Positions 58,269-64,000 of a stretch of 64,000 bases of DNA are shown one piece after another. The stretch covers positions 1 through 64,000 of the forward strand of contig JAEZRP010000020.1 in NCBI GenBank assembly GCA_023444095.1, read 5' to 3'. The translations under genes were made by a program, and so were the position numbers. The notes beneath the pieces are model-generated. The model searched no databases, was not told the DNA's origin, and saw nothing but the letters and a program-made list of their open reading frames with translations. This DNA comes from Bacillota bacterium. GTDB taxonomy: Bacteria; Bacillota; Clostridia; Christensenellales; Aristaeellaceae. Numbering within the stretch: position 1 is the stretch's first letter; the number at the start of each line of letters is the position of its first letter.

Positions 58269-60140
58269 CTACGCGAGCTTCTCCTTGCGCTGCATGAGAA
58301 CAGCCACCACGACGATTGCGCCCTTGAAGGCATCGGTCAGGAAGGAATCGACGCCCAGGAGGATGAGGAGGTTGTTCATGATGCCGATGATGAGAACGCC
58401 CAGGACGGTTCCCACGATGGAGCCGCGCCCACCGGACATGGCGGTACCGCCCACGACGACGGCCGCGATGGCGTCGAGCTCGTAGCCGTTCCCCGCGCTC
58501 GCGACGTCCATACCCCCGAGGCGGGAAAGCTGTGACACGGCGGCGATGGCGACGACGAGTCCGGTCAGTATGTAGACCTTGAGCTTCACTCGGTCTGTGT
58601 TGATGCCGGAGAGCCTCGTGGTGCGCTCGTTGGAACCCACGGCGTAGACGTAGCGTCCGAAGGCCGTGTGCTTCATGATGAGATAGAAGATCACGGCAAG
58701 CACCAGCCAGTAGATGATGGTCATGGGCCGCTGTCCGAGCACCATCGTGTTCGCGATGGCCTCGAAGGACTTGGGCACCGTCGGGGAGTAGCTCTTGGTG
58801 AAGTACTGCGCCACGCTCCTGATGATGTTCATGACGCCGAGGGTCACGATGAAGGGCGGAATCCGCCCTTTGGTGACCAGAAGCCCGATTAAGCTGCCGA
58901 TGAGCGCGCCGAAGGCGAGCGCGATCACGATGCCGATCGCAAAGGCCGGATACCCCGTGATCCCAAACTTGACCAGAACCCCGTGCTCGCCCGCGTCGAT
59001 CATGGTCATGAGGACCGTGCCGACACCTGCCAATGTCGAGCCAACGGCCAGGTCGATGCCGCCTGTGATGATGACGAGCGTCATGCCCAGGGCGATCATG
59101 CCGACCGACGTGTTCGCGCGCAGCACATTGAAGGTGTTGTCAAACCAGAACTTCGCCCACGCGCCGACCGAGCCCTGCGAAAAGCCGAGCGCGTAGGTCT
59201 GGAACACCAGCATCGCGAGGAGCGCGATCCCGACGGAGAACGTCGGCGTCTTCGCCCACTGTCTTTTGAACGGCTCCGCGAGGAAGAAAAGCGCGAGCCC
59301 GACCAAAAGAAGGAGCGCCGCCGTGAACATCACCCCGATGAACGCGTCCGCCAGCATGATGACGACCCTGTCCCAGAAGGACAACCGCACGGAAGCCGCA
59401 GCGCGAGCCGCAGCGTCCGCCTCCGTCGCCCACGAATCAACCTGCGCTCCGTACCCGGCCAACCCGTCCGCGCGCGCATCGAGTGCGGAGAGCGCCCGCC
59501 GGCATTCGTCGATGGTCGCGCAGACGGGTTCCTCAGTCACTGTGATCTCCTCGATCGCGGTTTCGTTCCCCGCGAGCTCGAACACCTTTAAAGCGTTTTC
59601 GCGCACACCGACGATCGCCGTTTCGGCGGAAGAGACCGAATTATAGGCATCGGCGACGAGCGCCTGATAGAGCGCGAGCACCCGCGCGTCCGCGACGGTC
59701 AGGATTTCGCTTCCGCCCGCCGCGATCTCCTCGAGCGCCTTGGTCATCTGGACGCCGAAATCGGTCGACGTAGCGCGTGCGCGCTCCACGCCCTCGAGTA
59801 CTTTCTCCGCCGCGTCCCGGATCAGGTCGAGCTCCGCGTCGCCCGTCGCGTCCCCTTCGAGCGCTTCGTCCAGGAGCACGATCATCGAAAGCGCCTCGTC
59901 GACCCCCGTCCGCGCCGCGGCGATGCCCGCATTCGCCGTCGAGGCGCGCTTGAGGAGCGCCCCCGCGTTCTTAACGGCCTTTTCGCCCGCGTCCAGCACG
60001 GCCCGGTTCTCGCGCGCGCGGGAAAGCTCCCCGGCGAAGGCGCCCTCGCCCCGCTTGCCGAACTCGGCGAACAGGCCCACGGCAATGACGAGCGCCGCGA
60101 GTGTGAGGGCGACGATACCCAGAATTTTTGTCCTCTTCAT
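58269..60140 (-). CDS. RbsC-like sugar ABC permease with large N-terminal extracytoplasmic helical domain
   Basis: 623 residues, about twice the normal RbsC length. Residues 7-25 are a membrane helix, about 28-255 a soluble, Ala/Glu-rich, heptad-like helical domain, and 258-287 a second helix. The canonical permease follows (about 300-623) with ITGGIDLAVGST and GGTAMSGGRGSIVGT, hallmarks of the CUT2 family. The insert resembles helical-bundle sensor domains of chemoreceptors in layout only. The frame is continuous, with no internal start signal before the canonical part. 13 nt after the ATPase gene. Confidence 0.9.
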   Translation of the reverse strand: MKRTKILGIVALTLAALVIAVGLFAEFGKRGEGAFAGELSRARENRAVLDAGEKAVKNAGALLKRASTANAGIAAARTGVDEALSMIVLLDEALEGDATGDAELDLIRDAAEKVLEGVERARATSTDFGVQMTKALEEIAAGGSEILTVADARVLALYQALVADAYNSVSSAETAIVGVRENALKVFELAGNETAIEEITVTEEPVCATIDECRRALSALDARADGLAGYGAQVDSWATEADAAARAAASVRLSFWDRVVIMLADAFIGVMFTAALLLLVGLALFFLAEPFKRQWAKTPTFSVGIALLAMLVFQTYALGFSQGSVGAWAKFWFDNTFNVLRANTSVGMIALGMTLVIITGGIDLAVGSTLAGVGTVLMTMIDAGEHGVLVKFGITGYPAFAIGIVIALAFGALIGSLIGLLVTKGRIPPFIVTLGVMNIIRSVAQYFTKSYSPTVPKSFEAIANTMVLGQRPMTIIYWLVLAVIFYLIMKHTAFGRYVYAVGSNERTTRLSGINTDRVKLKVYILTGLVVAIAAVSQLSRLGGMDVASAGNGYELDAIAAVVVGGTAMSGGRGSIVGTVLGVLIIGIMNNLLILLGVDSFLTDAFKGAIVVVAVLMQRKEKLA

Positions 60141-60153
60141 GCCCGTATCCCCC

Positions 60154-61635
60154 TCAAATCGCGCCGCCCGTGGCCAGCAGCATGATGTTTTGTTCGTTCA
60201 GCCTCTCGCCCGCGAGCTCGCCCCGAATCTCGCCGTGATACATGACGTACGCGCGGTCGCACAGCCGGATGATCTCCTGCGCCTCGCTCGAGAGGATGGC
60301 GACCGCGACGCCGCCCTCCGCGAGCCGGAGGATGATGTCGTAGATCTCCTCCTTCGCGCCCACGTCCACGCCCTGCGTCGGGTTGTCGAAGATCATGACG
60401 CGCGGCGAGGCCGACAGCCACTTGGCGAGCACCACCTTCTGCTGGTTGCCGCCGGAGAGCGATGTGATCGGCTCGTCGAGGTCGGACACCTTGATCGAAA
60501 GATCTCGCACGTTCTTTTCCATGTCCGCGAGGATGCGCCTGTGCGCGAGAAACCCCATGCGCCTGCGCGCGCGATAGGTCACGATCGAGCCGTTCTCGAT
60601 CACGGACATATCCTTGATGATCCCGTTTTCCTTGCGGTTTCTGGGCACATACCCCAACCCCGCCTCGCAGGCTTCCGTGGTGGAGCGGATCGGCCTTTGC
60701 CTTCCGCCGACGAAAATCGCGCCCGTGCGGTCGGGCGTCAGGCCGAAGATCGACTGGAAAAGCTCGCTGCGCCCGTCGCCCAGAAGACCCGTGAAGCCCA
60801 GGATCTCCCCCGCGCGCAGCGCGAACGACACGTCCCGGAACGCGCGGCCACGGGAGAGCTTCTCGACGCGCAGCGCCTCCCCGCCGATGTTCGCGCTCCG
60901 CCGGAGCTTTTCCGTGCGCACCTCGTGGCCGACCATCCAGCGCGCCAGGTCCTTTTCGGTCACATCCTTCACATCCCCGCGCATGGCGACCTCGCCGTCT
61001 CTGAGAACCGTGAAGGTGTCGCACACCGTCAGAACCTCCTTGAGCTTGTGGGAGATGAAGACGATAGAGACGCCCGCCTCCCTGACCGCCCGCATCCTGT
61101 CGAACACGCGCGTGATCTCGACCTCCGTCAGGGAAGTCGTCGGCTCGTCCATGATGATGAGCCGCGCGTTGAAGATGAGCGCGCGCGCGATCTCGATGAT
61201 CTGCTTATAGGAGGCGTCGAGCTCGTGAAGCGGGGTCGTGGGGTCGAGCTCGACGTTCAATTTCCCGAGCACTTCCTTCGCGCGCGCGGTCATGGCCTTT
61301 TTGTCGAGCCGGACGCCCTTTTTGATTTCTCTTCCAATAAAAAGATTCTCGTAGACGTTCAAATCGTTCACGAGATTGAGCTCCTGATGGATAAAGGCGA
61401 TGCCCGCGTCGAGCGAATCGCGCGGGATCTGAAAGGCGACCTTTTGGCCGTCCAGCGCGATCGAGCCCGCGTCGGGCGCCAGAACGCCGCCAAGGATGTT
61501 CATAAGCGTCGTCTTGCCCGCGCCGTTTTCGCCGATCAGCGCGCGAATCTCGCCCGCGCCGACCGAAAAGTCGACGCCCCTAAGCACCTTGTTCGCACCG
61601 AAGGACTTGTCGATGGCAGCCATCGATAGAGTCAT
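60154..61635 (-). CDS. RbsA/MglA-like sugar ABC transporter ATPase (two-domain)
   Basis: 493 residues with two ABC domains, typical of CUT2 transporters. First: Walker A GENGAGKTT, IMDEPTTSLTEVE. Second: a degenerate P-loop region (GFTGLLGDGRSEL) and SLSGGNQQKVVLAKWL with IFDNPTQGVD, where an Asn replaces the usual Glu-adjacent residue. It powers uptake of a monosaccharide such as ribose, xylose or galactose. AAGGATGTG precedes the ATG. Confidence 0.95.
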   Translation of the reverse strand: MTLSMAAIDKSFGANKVLRGVDFSVGAGEIRALIGENGAGKTTLMNILGGVLAPDAGSIALDGQKVAFQIPRDSLDAGIAFIHQELNLVNDLNVYENLFIGREIKKGVRLDKKAMTARAKEVLGKLNVELDPTTPLHELDASYKQIIEIARALIFNARLIIMDEPTTSLTEVEITRVFDRMRAVREAGVSIVFISHKLKEVLTVCDTFTVLRDGEVAMRGDVKDVTEKDLARWMVGHEVRTEKLRRSANIGGEALRVEKLSRGRAFRDVSFALRAGEILGFTGLLGDGRSELFQSIFGLTPDRTGAIFVGGRQRPIRSTTEACEAGLGYVPRNRKENGIIKDMSVIENGSIVTYRARRRMGFLAHRRILADMEKNVRDLSIKVSDLDEPITSLSGGNQQKVVLAKWLSASPRVMIFDNPTQGVDVGAKEEIYDIILRLAEGGVAVAILSSEAQEIIRLCDRAYVMYHGEIRGELAGERLNEQNIMLLATGGAI

Positions 61636-61663
61636 TTGAACACATCCTTTATGGAAAAACCGA

Positions 61664-61844
61664 TGATGCGAAGAGGGGGCCTATCGGCCCCCGGGGATTG
61701 CGCCTTCGCAGTTCACGCGAAGCGGGAGTGAAAGGCAAGGGCAGCGCGCAGCGCTCCGCGGCCCGGAACCCTTTGCCAATCGATTCCAGCCGCGCCGGAA
61801 TCGATTGGACACGGGATACCCGCGTTTCGCGAAGCGAAAGGCGG
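61664..61844 (-). repeat. Cluster of hairpins between SBP and ATPase genes
   Basis: On the minus strand after the binding-protein stop: CCGCCTTTCGC-TTC-GCGAAACGCGG (61820-61844, one mismatch), a perfect 12-bp stem CCAATCGATTCC/GGAATCGATTGG with 9-nt loop (61776-61808), and GGGGGCC-GATA-GGCCCCC then TCTT (61675-61692). A CAAAGGG A-element remnant lies between. Likely protects the upstream message and dampens read-through into the ATPase. Confidence 0.7.
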
Positions 61845-61851
61845 GCGCAGA

Positions 61852-62802
61852 TTAGTAGGGCGTGTTGGGATCGAGGAAGCCCTCGGCATTGTCGCGGTCC
61901 ACGATGGTGGTCGGGATGACGACCGTGTGCTCGATGGTCTCGCCCGAGAGGATCGCGATGGTGTTGTCGATGCAGTTGACGATCATCGACGGAGAATAGG
62001 TGGCGGAGGCGACCCAGATGTTCGCGTACGCCTCGTCATCCATCATGTTGAAGTACTCCTGGCAGCCGCCGCCGCCGGTGATGGCCTTGATGTCCGTGCG
62101 GCCCGCCTCGACGATCGCCTGCAGCGCGCCGATGGAGGTCTCGTCGTCCATGGAGAACACGGCGTCGATCGTGGGGTACGCGGTCAGAGCGTCCGCCATG
62201 TCGTTGAGGCCGTCCTCGCGCGCGAAGGCGGTGGAGATGGTGATGAGCTCGAGGTCGGGCGCGATGGCGGCCACGGTGTCCTCAAAGCCCGCCTTGCGGT
62301 CGGCAGCGACGTTTCCGGAGGTCGGAACGTCCATGATGAGCACGGTGCCGGTGGTGCCGATCTTCGAGACGATGTACTCGGCGCCTGCGACGCCCATGCC
62401 GTAGTTGTCGCCGGTCAGCACGTAGAGGGAATCCGCGTAGCTCTCGTCGACGCCGATGAGCATGTCGAAGTTGTAGATGATGATGCCCTGCTCAAGCGCC
62501 ATCTCGGCTGCGGTCTCCACGCCGGTGAACTGCGGCCAGACGACGATGGCGTCCACGCCCAGCGAAATAAGCTGCTCGATCTGGGAGCTCATCTCGTCCG
62601 CGTTGGAGCTGGTCAAAAGCGCGTATTCGATGTCGTGGGAGTCGGCCGCCTGCTGCGCGTAGTAGGTCACGCCGCCGACCCAGCCGTGCGTAGTGGCGGG
62701 CGCGAGGATGCCGATGTAGGGCTTCTCGGCCTCTGCTCCCGCGAAGCTCGTCATGGCGAAAACGAGCGTCAGCGCGAGCGCGAGCGAAAGGATCTTCCTC
62801 AT
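61852..62802 (-). CDS. RbsB-like sugar-binding protein of ABC transporter
   Basis: 316 residues of the periplasmic-binding-protein 4 (LacI-like) family. Signal peptide ending SFAGA-EAEK without a lipobox. Mature motifs: YIGILAPATTHGWVGGVTYYAQ, LISLGVDAIVVWPQ, VFSMDDETSIGALQAI. It feeds the RbsA/RbsC-like genes downstream. The first gene of this operon, with a strong promoter. Confidence 0.95.
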   Translation of the reverse strand: MRKILSLALALTLVFAMTSFAGAEAEKPYIGILAPATTHGWVGGVTYYAQQAADSHDIEYALLTSSNADEMSSQIEQLISLGVDAIVVWPQFTGVETAAEMALEQGIIIYNFDMLIGVDESYADSLYVLTGDNYGMGVAGAEYIVSKIGTTGTVLIMDVPTSGNVAADRKAGFEDTVAAIAPDLELITISTAFAREDGLNDMADALTAYPTIDAVFSMDDETSIGALQAIVEAGRTDIKAITGGGGCQEYFNMMDDEAYANIWVASATYSPSMIVNCIDNTIAILSGETIEHTVVIPTTIVDRDNAEGFLDPNTPY

Positions 62803-62851
62803 TGTGAATTCCTCCCTGTTTTTACCGTCCTTTTCGGACTATTGCGACCAT

Positions 62852-62880
62852 ATTATAACAAAATATACGTCAAAACGCAA
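62852..62880 (-). promoter_or_regulatory. Promoter of RbsB-like gene
   Basis: Minus strand TTGCGT (62875-62880), 17-nt spacer, TATAAT (62852-62857) with extended -10 TGT. The leader holds a small hairpin GTCC-GAAAA-GGAC. Confidence 0.7.
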
Positions 62881-62913
62881 CCATCCGCACGGCAAATTGG
62901 CGCAATTCCAAGC

Positions 62914-62936
62914 AAAAACCCCGGAAATTTCCGGGG
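62914..62936 (-). terminator. Terminator of TrmH-family gene
   Basis: Perfect palindrome CCCCGGAAATTTCCGGGG (62919-62936) followed on the minus strand by TTTTT (62914-62918). Confidence 0.88.
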
Positions 62937-62947
62937 CGATTTTGCGT

Positions 62948-63763
62948 CTATTCGGGAAGGAAGCGCCGCTGCCTGGCGGCCTCGTAGAAGCACACGGTGG
63001 CCGCGCTCCCCGCGTTCAGGGACGACGCCGCGCCGGAGATCGGGATGCGCGCGAGCACGTCGCACCTCTCCTTCCACGCCTTCGAGAGCCCGAACGTCTC
63101 GTTCCCGATGACGATCGCCACCGGCCCGGTCAGGTCGATCTCCGTGAGAAGCGCGTCACCGCGCGCGGAGGTGCCGACGATCAGGGGCTTTTCGGGCGCG
63201 GCGCGCAGGTAGGCTGAAGCCTCCTCCGCGCTTTCCATGTTGATGTGCGGCCTTCGAAACAGCGTCCCGATCGAGGCGCGCACGCACTGGGGATCGTAAA
63301 AGTCCGCCGCGTGGCCGGTCGTAATCACGCATCTGGCGCCGAACGCGTCCGCCGAGCGGAACACAGTTCCAAGGTTCCCCGGCGCGGACGGCCGGTCGAA
63401 CACCGCGTAGAGCGCGCGGGGATCGGGCGCGAAATCCGGAAGCCCTACCCGCTGCCGCGCGAGACACAAAAGCTCGCACGGCTCCTCCCGGTCGGAGAGT
63501 TCCCTGTGCAAATCGCTCCCCATCCGGTAGATGAACTCCGGGTTCGCCTTTTCGAGCATGTCCCGTGCCCAGCCGGAGAGCCGCGCGCCCCGGTCGACGC
63601 CGACTGCATAGAACGAGTACCCGGCCAGAACCGCCTGCTCCACGGGATGCACGCCCTCGAGGAAGAACAGGCCCTGCTTCGAGCGCTTTTCCCGGTTGCG
63701 CTTAAGGGTCTCGAACCTCTGGTATTCGCTGTTGCGGGTCGTCATGTCGAGCGTTCGGCTCAT
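62948..63763 (-). CDS. TrmH/SpoU family RNA 2'-O-methyltransferase
   Basis: 271 residues. An N-terminal substrate-binding domain (about 15-95, starting with basic KRNREKRSKQGLFFLEGVHPV) and the C-terminal SPOUT fold: DRPSAPGNLGTVFRSADAFG, VAIVIGNETFGLS and IPISGAASSLNAGSAATVCFYEA, the knotted SAM site. It methylates a ribose in rRNA or tRNA; the exact target is not evident. ATG at 63763 has GAGGAG 7 nt upstream. Confidence 0.92.
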   Translation of the reverse strand: MSRTLDMTTRNSEYQRFETLKRNREKRSKQGLFFLEGVHPVEQAVLAGYSFYAVGVDRGARLSGWARDMLEKANPEFIYRMGSDLHRELSDREEPCELLCLARQRVGLPDFAPDPRALYAVFDRPSAPGNLGTVFRSADAFGARCVITTGHAADFYDPQCVRASIGTLFRRPHINMESAEEASAYLRAAPEKPLIVGTSARGDALLTEIDLTGPVAIVIGNETFGLSKAWKERCDVLARIPISGAASSLNAGSAATVCFYEAARQRRFLPE

Positions 63764-63767
63764 CTTT

Positions 63768-64000
63768 TCACTCCTCGAGAAAATCCAACAGCGCGTCCAT
63801 GTTCTTCCCACGGTCTGGCACGAGCACCGACATGCCGGAGACGGTCCGGCTCTTATAGGAGCCGTCGACGGGCAGCCGAAGCTCGGCGATCTCGGCGCCC
63901 TTCATGGAGATGAGGACAGGCGCGAACGCCGCGAGGTCCGCGACCGCGAGATTCGTATAGACTTGCGAGGCATTGTCGACCACGAGCCGCATGAGCTGAA
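63768..64000 (-). CDS. LytR-CpsA-Psr (LCP) family protein, C-terminal part
   Basis: Partial; the frame is open through the right edge. The visible 77 or so residues (VDNASQVYTNLAVADLAAFA, IAELRLPVDGSYK, SGMSVLVPDRGKNMDALLDFL) match the end of the LCP domain. LCP proteins attach wall polymers to peptidoglycan outside the cell. The stop lies 4 nt before the TrmH-family start. Confidence 0.75.
   Translation of the reverse strand, partial: QLMRLVVDNASQVYTNLAVADLAAFAPVLISMKGAEIAELRLPVDGSYKSRTVSGMSVLVPDRGKNMDALLDFLEE

Noticed and set aside
61620..61851. Possible CRISPR or tandem repeat array
   Set aside because: The repeated look comes from three unrelated inverted repeats, with no regular direct repeats or spacers.

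Overview
The window looks like a chromosome segment of an uncultured, GC-rich member of the Clostridia (Firmicutes). This is inferred from gene content: a GerW/YtfJ sporulation protein behind a DUF2953 gene, RNase Y, RecD2, ComF, AsnA, TIGR04086, a CotH-type kinase, and the rpmH-rnpA-yidD-yidC-jag cluster. Signal peptides, strong GGAGG ribosome sites and sigma-A-like promoters (TTGACA-17-TATAAT, many with an extended -10 TGn) support this. GTG and TTG starts are common. There are no rRNAs, tRNAs, CRISPR arrays, insertion sequences or prophage structural genes.

Layout. 1-12.3 kb (minus strand): a sugar ABC system with its binding protein under a promoter and LacI-type palindrome, an amidohydrolase, then a tightly overlapped run ATPase-permease-permease-TIM-barrel isomerase-PduL-esterase-recD2-comF. 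12.4-16.9 kb: FRG-domain protein, galE, a secreted MBL-fold/lamin-tail protein, ldh and a small membrane protein. 17.1-20.3 kb: polar amino-acid ABC transporter with a DapF-like racemase. 20.4-24.5 kb: GH78 rhamnosidase and miaA. 24.8-27.6 kb: yajC, tgt, a sortase-type Ig surface protein and TIGR04086. 27.8-31.0 kb: TetR regulator, Cys-rich protein, and a PD-(D/E)XK nuclease paired with an SNF2 helicase. 31.2-38.3 kb: pepC, serine hydrolase, asnA, DUF362 ferredoxin protein, CE7 esterase and GNAT. 38.5-45.8 kb: rny, methyltransferase plus GH106-like glycosidase, a MATE pseudogene, rtcB, DUF2953 and gerW. 46.5-51.0 kb: CotH-VTC-DUF4956 cluster. 51.3-53.9 kb: PH protein and three tandem GNATs, the last fused to a VanX-like dipeptidase. 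55.2-58.0 kb: jag-yidC-yidD-rnpA-rpmH without an adjacent dnaA/oriC. 58.3-62.8 kb: RbsABC-like sugar transporter whose permease carries a large extra extracytoplasmic helical domain. The right edge holds a TrmH-type methyltransferase and the 3' end of an LCP-family gene.

The most unusual feature is a family of structured elements at the 3' ends of genes. On the sense strand of the upstream gene each reads: hairpin P (GGGGC-N3-GCCCC), an ACCCC spacer, hairpin A (CAAAGGG...CCCTTTGGAATCCCA), about 30-40 nt, then a long GC hairpin B whose stem sequence varies while pairing is kept. Convergent genes each carry one, giving tail-to-tail copies (clearest at 24533-24823 and 51006-51260). Some gene C-termini are encoded by the element. 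The other candidates for undescribed biology are the leaderless nuclease/SNF2 pair, the CotH-VTC-DUF4956 cluster, the GNAT-VanX fusion in a GNAT triplication, and the sensor-like permease.
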